DNA of 64,000 nt from an uncultured Latescibacterota bacterium (GTDB lineage Bacteria; Latescibacterota; UBA2968; UBA8231), in assembly GCA_958295495.1 (NCBI GenBank), contig OY282352.1, forward strand, positions 5,278,049 through 5,342,048. The letters are read 5' to 3'. Of this stretch, positions 45,504 through 54,857 are shown one piece after another (the stretch's first letter is position 1; each line of letters begins with the position of its first letter). The notes below the pieces were generated by a model that made no database searches, was not told the origin of the DNA, and saw only the letters and a list, made by a program, of their open reading frames with translations. The position numbers and the translations under genes were made by a program.

Positions 45504-46570
45504 TCGCTTTCGTCTTGTTGCTCGTCTTGGCCGGGTGCGGCGAGGACGCGGGCGTGGATAGCACCTCAAACGGCGACTGTGAAGGTAACATTCTGCCGGG
45601 CAACCGCATCGTGCGCTCGCGCGAAGACGCGGATGCGCTGGAGAAGGAGGGGAGGTGCAATTACACCATTGCTGGCCACCTCGAAATTACGCGCCTAGAC
45701 CCCACCCTTTTTGAAGGCTTGAAGCAACTCAGCGCGGTGGATGGCAACCTCACCATCCACGACAACGACGAGCTCAAACACTTTGAGGGGCTGAACAACC
45801 TCGTCGCCGTGGGAGGGGACATCGCCATCCACGACAACGACAAACTCGTCGATCTCAAGGGTCTATCCTTCCTCCACACAATCGGCGGGCACTTTAGCAT
45901 ATCCCACAACGACAAGCTGACCGCTGTCGATGGCCTAATCAAACTCAACGCGGTTGCCGGCAACGTGCGCATCGACAACAACAACCAATTGGCCGCTGTC
46001 GATGGCCTGTTCGGCCTCGCCGCGGTCGGCGGCAGCTTCATCATTGCGTTCAACCCCTCTCTTGCGCTTATAGAGGACCTTTCGAATCTCAGCCGCGTCG
46101 GCGGCGACCTCGTCGTCGAGGACAACTTGTCCCTCATCGCGCTAGAAGATGTATCATCTCTAAAGGAAATTGGCGGTAGCTTGCGCCTTGGGCGCAATGC
46201 CGCGTTGGACAGGGTCGAGGACGTATCGAACCTAACGGATGTCGGCCAAGACCTGAGCATTTACAGCAACCCGCGACTGACTAGCCTTGCCGGGCTGGCC
46301 AATCTCAGCCGCGTCGGCGGCAACCTCAACATCTACAACAATGAAAAACTGACCACGTTGGCGGGGTTGGAAAGCCTTGAGCAGGTCGGCCAAGACCTCA
46401 ACATCTACAACAATGAAAAACTGACTAGCCTCGCCGGGCTGGCCAGTCTCGTCGGCATTGGGCGCAACGTGCTCATCGTCGAAAACGGCAACTTACCTAC
46501 GAGCGAGGCCCAAGCCTTGGCCGAGCGGGCCGCAGCGGGCGAGGTGTCCATCGCCAACAACGCGGATTAG
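45500..46570 (+). CDS. Lipoprotein with receptor-L/LRR-like solenoid repeats
   Basis: 356 residues from TTG 45500 (overlap TTGA with the preceding gene). A short signal sequence with the lipobox LVLAGC is followed by about ten repeats of roughly 24 residues of the form L..VGGDL.I.NN..L..L.GL..L, e.g. VGGNLNIYNNEKLTTLAGL and VGQDLNIYNNEKLTSLAGL. This is a right-handed solenoid like the receptor L domain. It is likely surface-attached and binding. Two repeats near the end are almost identical, showing recent duplication. Confidence 0.85.
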   Translation: MIAFVLLLVLAGCGEDAGVDSTSNGDCEGNILPGNRIVRSREDADALEKEGRCNYTIAGHLEITRLDPTLFEGLKQLSAVDGNLTIHDNDELKHFEGLNNLVAVGGDIAIHDNDKLVDLKGLSFLHTIGGHFSISHNDKLTAVDGLIKLNAVAGNVRIDNNNQLAAVDGLFGLAAVGGSFIIAFNPSLALIEDLSNLSRVGGDLVVEDNLSLIALEDVSSLKEIGGSLRLGRNAALDRVEDVSNLTDVGQDLSIYSNPRLTSLAGLANLSRVGGNLNIYNNEKLTTLAGLESLEQVGQDLNIYNNEKLTSLAGLASLVGIGRNVLIVENGNLPTSEAQALAERAAAGEVSIANNAD

Positions 46571-46650
46571 ACCCCGCCAATCCCCGGTGTAGGGGCGGCC
46601 CGATTCAACCTACCCAAGTAGGGTCTAGCAGCAACGACAGCGAGGTCACA

Positions 46651-47400
46651 CTAGCTAGCCATCCCAGTAATAACCCGCTCCACCTCGGCAACGGTCGTCT
46701 CCTTGGGGTCGATGTCGTCGGCGACGACGCGGCCTTGGCGCAGCACCACGATCCGGTCCACGACCTGAAAGACGTGGTGGATGTTGTGGGCGATGAAAAT
46801 GCAGGAGTGGCCCGAGTCGCGGGCGTTGCGGACGAAGCGCAAGACGCCTTGCGTCTCTGCGACTCCTAGGTTGTTGGTCGGCTCGTCGAGAATGATTAGC
46901 TCGCTGTCGAAGTGCATGGCCCGCGCAATGGCCACGGATTGACGCTCGCCGCCCGACAACGCGCCGATGGGCGTCGTCGGGGGAATGTCCTTTTCAATGC
47001 CCACCTGCTTGAGCAAGGCACGGGCCACATTCGCCATGGCGTCTTGGTCCATGCGCCCTAAAAACGCCGGGCCTTTCAGGGGCTCGCGGCCCAAGAAAAA
47101 ATTCCGCGCAATGGACAATTCCGCTACGAGGGCGGAGTCCTGATAGATGGTTTCAATGCCGTAGCCAATGGCGTCGGCGGTGCTCTTTATGTCGGCTCGT
47201 GCGCCGCGTATGAAGATGTTGCCGCTGCTGGCGGGAACGGCCCCGGAGAGGATTTTGATCAGCGTGGATTTACCGGCCCCATTGTCGCCGAGCAAGCCGA
47301 CGATCTCGCGCTCGTCGACCGTCAGATTGACCCCTTCGAGGGCGCGCACCCGTCCGTAGGACTTGCTGATGTTTTGCATCTGGACTAGTGCCGCTGTCAT
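46651..47400 (-). CDS. Sugar ABC transporter ATP-binding protein
   Basis: 249 residues with one ABC domain: Walker A GLLGDNGAGKSTLIKIL, signature ALSGGERQSVAIARAM, Walker B LIILDEPTNNLGV and the His-loop IFIAHNIHHVF. This single-domain form resembles FrcA/ribose-type importers (CUT2). Its permease and binding protein are encoded upstream at 49521-51427 on the same strand, but 2.1 kb of unrelated genes lie between. Confidence 0.88.
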   Translation of the reverse strand: MTAALVQMQNISKSYGRVRALEGVNLTVDEREIVGLLGDNGAGKSTLIKILSGAVPASSGNIFIRGARADIKSTADAIGYGIETIYQDSALVAELSIARNFFLGREPLKGPAFLGRMDQDAMANVARALLKQVGIEKDIPPTTPIGALSGGERQSVAIARAMHFDSELIILDEPTNNLGVAETQGVLRFVRNARDSGHSCIFIAHNIHHVFQVVDRIVVLRQGRVVADDIDPKETTVAEVERVITGMAS

Positions 47401-47427
47401 TGGCTAGCCCTATTTTTTATTAGGTCC

Positions 47428-47874
47428 TCAAAGGTGCTGTAAATCATCCAAATCTTTATGCCTTCCACTCGCTTGCTTGTTCTGCTTTAAGTATTTCAGG
47501 TTTATAATGTAAACTTCGACGTTATCTATCACATCGACAATCCGTTCTGAATAACAAGAGTCAAAACCGACACCTGATATTGTTGTCAGAAGTTCTATTC
47601 TCATGGGCGGAACCCCCATGCGAACAATTTGATTCTCTTGCAAAAAGAGATCGGCTGATAATTGAGGCGCATTAAACCCAAATTCCCTCAAAACTGCAAC
47701 CAGTTTTTCGGCGTTCCTTTGACGAATTGCCACCCATAAATCCATGTCGCCGGTTGCACGCGGATAGCCATGATAACCAACTGCGTAGCCACCGACGAGC
47801 AGATATTCAACTCGATGTGAGTTGAGCAACTTCAAGAACTCTTTGAAGTCGGGTGGTAGTTGGATCATAGCCAT
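47428..47874 (-). CDS. Nucleotidyltransferase of AbiEii/DUF6036-like type
   Basis: 148 residues from ATG 47874. EYLLVGGYAVGYHGYPRATG followed by DMDLWV shows the GG-x-A and DxD motifs of this nucleotidyltransferase group. Related proteins are toxins or antitoxins of two-gene modules. It overlaps the upstream small gene by 68 bases in another frame. Confidence 0.8.
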   Translation of the reverse strand: MAMIQLPPDFKEFLKLLNSHRVEYLLVGGYAVGYHGYPRATGDMDLWVAIRQRNAEKLVAVLREFGFNAPQLSADLFLQENQIVRMGVPPMRIELLTTISGVGFDSCYSERIVDVIDNVEVYIINLKYLKQNKQASGRHKDLDDLQHL

Positions 47875-48019
47875 AGTTAATCTGCCGCATCAACTCAACG
47901 GATTCCAAGCGTTCATAAGGAGTTTTCGCTTGCCAGTATTCCCTTTCATCTGATTCTGCAGAAAGGGATACAATTGAAAGGACGCCCTTATCCATTTTGA
48001 AGGTATCTATTGCCTTCAT
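47807..48019 (-). CDS. Small partner of the nucleotidyltransferase
   Basis: 70 residues from ATG 48019. EREYWQAKTPYERLESVELM then RQINYGYDPTTTRLQRVLEV is a pattern often found just before AbiEii-like nucleotidyltransferases, usually annotated as unknown. It is probably the antitoxin or substrate of the following gene, which it overlaps. Confidence 0.75.
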   Translation of the reverse strand: MKAIDTFKMDKGVLSIVSLSAESDEREYWQAKTPYERLESVELMRQINYGYDPTTTRLQRVLEVAQLTSS

Positions 48020-48037
48020 GCGTTTCTCCCGCGCCTT

Positions 48038-48960
48038 CTAACGACCCAAGCTCAGGCGGGCCGACGGGATTTGCCGGAACCCCGAAACCCACCATTTGTT
48101 GATTGGAACTCTAACGGGAAAGACTCCCGTCGTCAACTGCAACGGCTCGTTGGGATGATCATTAGACGAGTGCCCAAAAACCCTATGCTTCGTACAATCA
48201 GACGCGCTGAGGGCGTCTGAGAACAGGTAGCCGCTGACCGAGCCTATGCGCCGACCCAGCACCCCGACCAGATGCGGACCAATGCCGTGCTCCTCGACAT
48301 TCAGGCTGTGACAACTGCTGCAATGCGTCCCGTATAGCTGAGCACCTGTGGCCGCGACCACCGCATCCGGTATCTTCGCGTCTGTATGGTCAACCCCCGA
48401 GCCGCAGTTGACCGCATAGACGCGGCGGTTCCACTTAGACTCATCGTCGCAGTGGGCGTAGTAAGATCGGCTCAGGAAATGGACCCTTCCCCTACCGGCC
48501 AACAGAGCGATACGCCCGTCCGGCATTTGCGCGAGATCCCGCATCCGGTAGCCAACTTCGATAGGCTCGACGTATTGCACATCCACGCCGTCGCGGCGGA
48601 CTCGAAAGAGCGAGCGGCCGGTAAGCGAACTGATCAGCAGATCGTCTCTCCACAGGGGGAACAAGCGCTCGTCATTTACGACGATGCTGGAAATGCCGAT
48701 TGACGGCACCCAAGCGAAAACGGGCTTTATGAAGCCATCGTGTTGGCCCAAATGTTCGACGCTGGACACGTTGATAGTTTTTCCATACCCGACGCCATAA
48801 GTAACCAAAGGCCAACCGTGTTGCCGTCCTCGTCCCGTGCCAGCCCTTGCGGATTGCGAAGGCCGAAGGCCAGCGTCTCCGCGGTGCCGGTCTCGATTTC
48901 GATGCGGACGAGCTTGCCCAAGTGCGAGTCTGAGGCTTGAGCGTGGCTCCTATATTTATG
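48038..48960 (-). pseudogene. Sugar (sorbosone) dehydrogenase-cytochrome c, decayed
   Basis: Two frames together give parts of a PQQ-type glucose/sorbosone dehydrogenase: KLVRIEIETGTAETLAFGLRN-type text (48960-48830), then after a frame change WPLVTYGVGYGK, HDGFIKPVFAWVPSIGIS, VEPIEVGYRMRDLAQMPDGR. About 25 codons that normally lie between DEDGN and WPLVTYG are deleted. A cytochrome c site CSSCHSLN follows, then the sequence loses similarity after SDALSASD. The N-terminal two thirds is missing. This is a relic, inserted between transporter genes. Confidence 0.75.
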
Positions 48961-48965
48961 ATCTC

Positions 48966-49517
48966 CTATACATTGCAAATAGACCAACGCCACGCCGACC
49001 GGTTCGCAAATGGACGCTGGCTGCCCAAGTTGACGGCTATGATTTCTTCCGCCTGGGGTTGGGTGCTTACAATCGCGTCGGCAGGGGCCGCTTGGAGCTC
49101 GGGGGCTGTTATTGGGACGACACTTGACCACTCGGATTGCCCGTGGGCGTTGACAGCGGCAACCCGAACCTCATACTGCCTCCCGCTCATCGCCCACATA
49201 TCCGCGATGGTGTAGGGCGAGGAAGGCGTCGTGTATGCGCGCCATCTGGGGATGAGTTCGTTTTTCAGCCTGACGGCGATCGCATAACTCGTCGCGCCGG
49301 GGACCGTGCTCCAAGCTATGGTAATTCGTCTGTTGGAGGCACTAACGGCGACTCCGGTTGGCGCACCAAGCGTAGGTAGGAACTCGATGCGATCCGCTTC
49401 CTCCCTGTCGGGGACGATGCTGATGTACATGCAGCCAGCGGATGCCAACAGCATGAGCAAGAGAGCAAGCGCCGAAACTCGGGACCGAATCGCTTTCTCT
49501 GACACCCGCTCGCCCAT
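48966..49517 (-). CDS. Lipoprotein with fibronectin type III domain, probably truncated
   Basis: 183 residues from ATG 49517, four bases after the permease stop and with GAAAGG upstream. The lipobox is LLASAGC. Residues about 50-140 form an Fn3 domain (PTGVAVSASNRRITIAWSTV, then GRQYEVRVAAVNAHGQSEWS). The last ~20 residues look random and meet the dehydrogenase relic, so the original protein may have been an Fn3-dehydrogenase fusion. Confidence 0.65.
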   Translation of the reverse strand: MGERVSEKAIRSRVSALALLLMLLASAGCMYISIVPDREEADRIEFLPTLGAPTGVAVSASNRRITIAWSTVPGATSYAIAVRLKNELIPRWRAYTTPSSPYTIADMWAMSGRQYEVRVAAVNAHGQSEWSSVVPITAPELQAAPADAIVSTQPQAEEIIAVNLGSQRPFANRSAWRWSICNV

Positions 49518-49520
49518 CGC

Positions 49521-50497
49521 CTAGTGCCTTTCCTGCCGACGGCGGTCCACCCACGAATGCAGGGCCATCATTCCCAAGATGATCGCGCCGATGAAAATGT
49601 TGTACGCCAGTCCGGGCACGCCGACGAGCACGATGCCGTTGCGCATCAGGCGCAAGATGAACACGCCGAGCACCGTGCCAACGATGGTGCCGCGCCCGCC
49701 CGTCAGGGCCGTCCCTCCAATTACGACCATGGCGATGACCTCCAGTTCGTAGCCGGTGCCGCTGTTGGGGTTGGCCGCGGCCGTGCGAATGGAGCTGATG
49801 ATGCCGGCGAAACCCGCCGTGACGGCCGAGAGCACAAACAGCTTGACCTTGGTGCGCTCCACAGCCACGCCGCGGGCGCGGGCGGCCTCGGCATTGCCGC
49901 CTGCCGCTTGGAGCCAGTTCCCCATCTTGGTCTGAGTCAGCAGGTAGCCGAGCAACAGCGCAGCCGCCACAAACCAAAACAGCGACATGTACACGCGCAG
50001 GCCGGCCACGTTGAAATCCCCGACTAGCACCTCGGCGAGCAAAAGATCCGCTGCGTCCCAAGTCCGCTGCGGAAACCCGCTCGTCACCACCAGGGCACTG
50101 CCCCGCACGACCAGCAACATGCCGAGCGTCACCAAGAACGAGGGAATCCGCAAGCGCGTGAGAACAGGCCGCTGCACAGGCCGAGAACGGCAGCCGTGCC
50201 CAAGGCGAGGACAAAGCCGACCTCAATGGATGTGGCCCCGGTGTTGTACAGGGTCCATACGAGCACCGGGCAGAACCCGAACAACGAGCCGACCGAAAGG
50301 TCGAATTCGCCGGCCGTCATCAGCAGGGTCATGGCCAGCGCGATCAGCCCCAGCTCCACCGTGAAGGCCAGCATGTTGCCAATGTTGCGCGACGATAGAA
50401 ACGCCGGATTGATCTGCCAGAAGACGAAAATCATGGCGACCAGCAGGACGAACGGGCCGAATTCCGGGCGCGACAGGATGCGCTTGATGGCAGGCAT
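49521..50497 (-). pseudogene. Sugar ABC transporter permease, one-base frameshift
   Basis: Two overlapping frames encode one RbsC-like permease. The first (ATG 50497) reads GLIALAMTLLMTAGEFDLSVGS and runs to GLCSGLFS; the second continues as TRLRIPSFLVTLGMLLVVRG and ends RRRQERH at 49521. Inserting one base near 50155 (CTGTTC-GTC-ACG) joins them in frame. All expected membrane helices are present. Because both halves are well kept, this is a very recent mutation or an assembly indel. The start abuts the binding-protein stop (TAAATG). Confidence 0.85.
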
Positions 50498-51427
50498 TTA
50501 TTCTTTCGACAGGATGTCGTCGTAGAGCTGGGCCTTGTCGGCCTCGTAGAGCATGCCGGTGATCACGTCAAATCCCGGGGGGATGCCGCTGGCTGCCATG
50601 GCCGCCAACGACAGGGCCACGTAGCTGGTCGCCTGAGGGTCTTGCCACTGGGCGGCATTCACGTATCCGGCGAGCACCTCTTGGGTCGTGTCGAGGGAAT
50701 TGCCCCAGCCGACGACTGGAATCTCCCCGGGCGCGACCCCGCACTGGTCAAAGACGCGCTTGATGCTGCCGGTTACCAAGTCGCCGAGGCCGATGATCGC
50801 GTCGATCTTGTCGTAGTTGGCGGTCACGTAATCAACCATGCGGGCGATGGCTTCGGCCTGATCGAGCGTAGCGTCGGTGACTTCCCACGTGATGCCCAGC
50901 GGCTCAAAGACGCTGGCGACGCCCTGCTCCTCTTGGACCCCATAGGTCGCGCCCGGCACTTCCACCGGCATCCACACGAAGTCGCCGGATTCGACCAAGC
51001 CCTTGTCAACCAAGTACTGCGCCCACTGCCGACCGACCGCTACGAGGTCGCCGCCCACATAGGCGTCAAAACTGGCGGTGGGGTCGGGCGTGTTCATGTT
51101 GATGATGGGTATGTTGGCTTCGTTGGCCTCTTTCGCCACCTGCACCAAGCTGCCCGGGTCTGGGCTGCTGGTGACGATGCCAGCGGCGCCGGTGGCAATG
51201 GCGACGCGCACGGCCTCCTGATGAGAAGCCACATCGCCGTTGTGGAAGGACGTGTTGACCTCGTGGCCGGTATCCTGTTGCCACTGCCGCACGCCAGCCA
51301 GAAAGTAGGTCCATACCGGGTCGGCGGGCGAGCCGTGCGAAATCCAGTAAAAGGTCTTGGCCTCGGCCAAGGGCACACTCAGGGCTAGCAGTGCGCCGGC
51401 AAGCGCAACAATCCTCGTCTTAAACAT
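50498..51427 (-). CDS. Sugar ABC transporter substrate-binding protein
   Basis: 309 residues. The signal peptide is residues 1-23 (ending PLAEA). The periplasmic-binding-protein fold of the RbsB type is shown by GVRQWQQDTGHEVNTSF, VTSSPDPGSLVQVAKEAN, IPIINMNTPDP and a late VVGWGNSLDTTQEVL. It captures a sugar or related ligand for the permease and ATPase encoded downstream; the ligand is unknown. Confidence 0.9.
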   Translation of the reverse strand: MFKTRIVALAGALLALSVPLAEAKTFYWISHGSPADPVWTYFLAGVRQWQQDTGHEVNTSFHNGDVASHQEAVRVAIATGAAGIVTSSPDPGSLVQVAKEANEANIPIINMNTPDPTASFDAYVGGDLVAVGRQWAQYLVDKGLVESGDFVWMPVEVPGATYGVQEEQGVASVFEPLGITWEVTDATLDQAEAIARMVDYVTANYDKIDAIIGLGDLVTGSIKRVFDQCGVAPGEIPVVGWGNSLDTTQEVLAGYVNAAQWQDPQATSYVALSLAAMAASGIPPGFDVITGMLYEADKAQLYDDILSKE

Positions 51428-51680
51428 CGGCGTTCCTCTCTATATTGAAATGTAGGCTCGGCAGCGGCGCGCCGAGGCGAGTTACTCAATATAGGCGTGG
51501 ATTTCTTCCCTTCCAATCATCGCCAATAGAACACAAAAACAAACCCAATTATGGGTGTCGTGTAGTTAGGTTTTTCACCTTTAAGCTGAAGACAGTAAAG
51601 CGGGCGGGAACCCACGAATGCGCCGGTGGATTCCAGTCCGAATACGTATAGGGGTTGAGCTCCATTTTTTAGGGATTGAG

Positions 51681-51925
51681 CTAAAAACTCGACTTAGCCG
51701 GGCTGTGGATGGCGAGTTGCCGGTTGAGGATTTCGTCGGTCAGGGGACGCAGATTGACCTCCAGCCAGCCCCTCGTATAGGTGATGCTGCGGTCGTCGCC
51801 AATCGACAACTCGGCGCTGTGGCTGCCCGGCGGGGCCGGCAAAATGCCGCATGCCGAGCTGGTGGCCGCAGCTCAGGAGGAGCAGCGCAATGGCCGCTGG
51901 GACGAGGGTATAGCCCGTTTTTTTA
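51681..51925 (-). pseudogene. Remnant of a small lipoprotein gene
   Basis: In one minus-strand frame YTLVPAAIALLLLSCG reads as a lipoprotein signal; in another, after a shift near 51840, SAELSIGDDRSITYTRGWLE continues to a stop at 51681. No start codon is found for the first part. The gap 51428-51992 holds nothing else that I can identify. Confidence 0.4.
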
Positions 51926-51992
51926 TAAGGCTGCTCCCGTTGGGCTGTGTCTGAGTGCCGCAGATGCTATTCTATATATCACAGTTCCATGC

Positions 51993-53171
51993 TCAGGGCG
52001 CAGTTGGGGCCTTAATTTTGTGATTCTCCGGCATGCCAGCGGGGCGTGGACAGAAGTATCGGAAATCGCATGCCGCACATGTCGCCTCATCCTCACAGTT
52101 CGGTGCCCAAGCCTCAAGAATGTTGCGGCCATCCGCTTCGTCCACGACATCTTCCTCTGCTTGCCGAACGACATCATCGAAGGACTCAAGGGCACGCTTT
52201 ATGCTCTGCTCGGAAACTGGAATGATCCGAATAGCCCGACGTAGCCGAAAATCAAGCGATAGTTGACTTGTGTCCATGCCTTCCCGCCACATTCTAATAA
52301 TCTGCTTATCCTGATCAGTCCATCTATCCTGATCGGTTGAGCGATTCGATAGGCCGCGCTGAATCGCTTGCATCTCTGCATCACCAAGTATCAATTCGTT
52401 TATGTAAATCAGGATTCCCGCCACAACTGGCAACGCCTCGGGCTGTCGTCCTCTCAACCAAGCGTAGGTTTGAATTTGCCAATCTCCTTGCTCCCAATAG
52501 GGTTCGTCAGTCAGGGGGCGTCTCGCACCTTTATAGTCGACGATAACCTCGAATGTTTCTGGCAGGTCTGAGCAAACTTGCTGAACGTACTGACGAATAA
52601 AATTGTCTTCAGAGGCTTCCGAAAGGGTTACATGGGTCAAGACGTCAATAACGCCGTGTACTTCATAGTTGTCGCAGCGAAGGTCCTTCACACTATCTGG
52701 CACTGCTCTTGTTCCAATCACTTTGCGCTCTGTAGAAGCAATGAGCGGAAACAGGTGTGGTCCCAACTCATTCACCGCGACTTTAACGCGACGGTACGCC
52801 GAGTCGCGAGCGGCTGTGCTGCGAGCTTGCTTGCCCTGCTGTCTAAGAGCATCCTCTACTGCGCCGGCAAATTTACCAATATCGTGGTTTTCCCACCTCG
52901 GAGAATCTTGACGCCATTCGCGTTTTGTGCATGGCCAAGGAAAATCAGGTGGCTGTTGGCCCTCTTGTCGCAGTTCAGCCCAAAACCGATAGGACATTTC
53001 TAGCGTACCATGTAGGAATTCTCCGAACCAGAGTTGAACCGGCCTCGACGGTGGCAAGGCACTGCCGTTGTGATAGCGATACTGTAGCCGACAGCGTAGG
53101 TAGGACAGCAAGTCGCCTATGAGCGAATAGGAAGGAACAATATGTTCTGGACGTTTGATTTCGAGTTCCAT
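51993..53171 (-). CDS. PD-(D/E)XK nuclease of Cas4/AddB type, probable Fe-S protein
   Basis: 392 residues from ATG 53171 (MELEIKRPEHIV). An upstream ATG at 53222 would overlap the helicase gene. The nuclease core is visible: VHGVIDVLTH (motif II aspartate) and FEVIVDYKGARRPL (D-x-K). Four cysteines suit a 4Fe-4S cluster as in Cas4/AddB/Dna2: one near the N-terminus (YLRCRLQYRY) and C-x2-C-x5-C at the end (TCAACDFRYFC). With the UvrD-like helicase upstream it would act as an end-processing helicase-nuclease, like AddAB. It is the last gene of the five-gene cassette. Confidence 0.85.
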   Translation of the reverse strand: MELEIKRPEHIVPSYSLIGDLLSYLRCRLQYRYHNGSALPPSRPVQLWFGEFLHGTLEMSYRFWAELRQEGQQPPDFPWPCTKREWRQDSPRWENHDIGKFAGAVEDALRQQGKQARSTAARDSAYRRVKVAVNELGPHLFPLIASTERKVIGTRAVPDSVKDLRCDNYEVHGVIDVLTHVTLSEASEDNFIRQYVQQVCSDLPETFEVIVDYKGARRPLTDEPYWEQGDWQIQTYAWLRGRQPEALPVVAGILIYINELILGDAEMQAIQRGLSNRSTDQDRWTDQDKQIIRMWREGMDTSQLSLDFRLRRAIRIIPVSEQSIKRALESFDDVVRQAEEDVVDEADGRNILEAWAPNCEDEATCAACDFRYFCPRPAGMPENHKIKAPTAP

Positions 53172-54848
53172 GTCAATTTCCGGTAGTGCGTTGGGATTAC
53201 AGCAGCAAGAATGGTGGCTCAATTCGAACAGGAGGTTGGCGACTACTGTATTCCTGCCTCCATGGCCAAGTCTTGTCGCGACACCAACCTAAGGCGATAT
53301 TCGGAATTGACTTTTGGGTGTGGTTTTTTCCGGTTCCATAGCGCAAGCAGTTCTCGCAGCCCACGAGCATCAGCACAGACTGTGGTCGGCTATAGGCGAC
53401 ATAGTAGAGTCGCACCAAGTCGTCAAAAGTACGGTCCAATCCTTTACGGGTATTTCGGAGTGGAGCAGTTAGATAAGACTCTACGTCATTTTCAGCTTGT
53501 ACTACATTTGAAATGCGATCCGGGAATCTCAAAAATCGCTGCATCCGATGATCTCTTGTAAAACGACTTCCAACATCAACTATTACTAAGGGAAATTCCA
53601 GTCCCTTTGCTTGATGGATAGTCATAAATTGCAAACGATCACGAGGAACACTTGGCATAATGTCTTCATCGACTTCAACCTCATTTTCCGCGATGGGCAA
53701 GAGGGCATCTCGAACAAGGCTTAATCGACTCAAGCTTACATGGTCATCGGAAGTATTCTGTAGAAGATTCATACGATATGGAGATGCCATACCTGCGCTC
53801 GCAATGATGCGCGTAATGGCCTCCAGCCATACTTGATGCTCGGGATTACGCTGAAATTCAGGCATCCAAGAGATCAGCTTAAAGATAAGTTCCAGAACTG
53901 GCCAGTCTTGAGGAAAGTCTTCTGTTGCTTTTCCCACCGCGGCATTTTGCCAATCTCTAATGAATCCTCTGAGTGCTTGGCCATCATTCGGAGGCGGATT
54001 TGAATCAACAAACTGCTGAGCCTTTTGCCTCCATTGCATAAGAAAGAACCTCGCCTCATTCGTCGGCATGACATCATCAATGATGGTGTTTTTTGGGTCA
54101 ACTGCTAGAAGGACGAGACCCAAGAGAGAGCGTACATCAGGAACGGTTCGCAGAGCTTGACCACGTGGATTGAAGACTTGGATACCATTGGTTTCCATTT
54201 GGTTTCGGAGTATGCCCGGAAATCGCTCCTGTAATTCATGGTTGTAGGGGCTGTAGCTCTCCTCTTCAATAGAGTGAGCTAGAAAGACCACATCCCCTAA
54301 TGCTCCGTCCTTTAACATCCGAATTTCTCGACCTGTTTCGCCAACAGGAAGACCTCGTTGATTAACCAGCGTACTCAGAAATTCAGCAAGGCCTGTTGCT
54401 AGACTTTCCTGATCAGGCCTGAACATGCCGATTACGGGAATAGATTCACTTGCTCGGGTTACTGTGACTAATGGTTTTGGAGGGATTATTCTTACAGGAG
54501 AAAAACTTGGGTCACTTGTAATATAATCATTATAGAACTGCACAATCTCCGGCCTTGACCGAAAGTTTCTGGTCATGTCCACGCGACTAGTTTTTCGTCT
54601 TGTTGCTTGCTCACAACGACTGGCAAATTCAGTGAAAAGTTCGACCGAGCCTCCCCGGAACCTGTACATGGATTGATCGTCGTCCCCTACAATGGTCATT
54701 GATAGGCAAGGCATACCTATAAGCATCTGAAAATAAATGGCTTCCTGAAGCGGATTCGTGTCCTGATATTCGTCGATCAAAACTACTCGTAGGTCTTTAA
54801 GCCATTCGTCAAGCGATCCACCGGACAGTTGCTGGAGGAACTGTTTCT

Positions 54849-54857
54849 CTAAAATTG
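54849..54857. repeat. Target-site duplication, left copy
   Basis: CTAAAATTG directly abuts the left IS end; the same nine bases abut the right end at 56024-56032. Confidence 0.85.

Noticed and set aside
51618-52244. 208-codon plus-strand frame
   Set aside because: It crosses the lipoprotein remnant and the antisense of the nuclease C-terminus and has no family resemblance.
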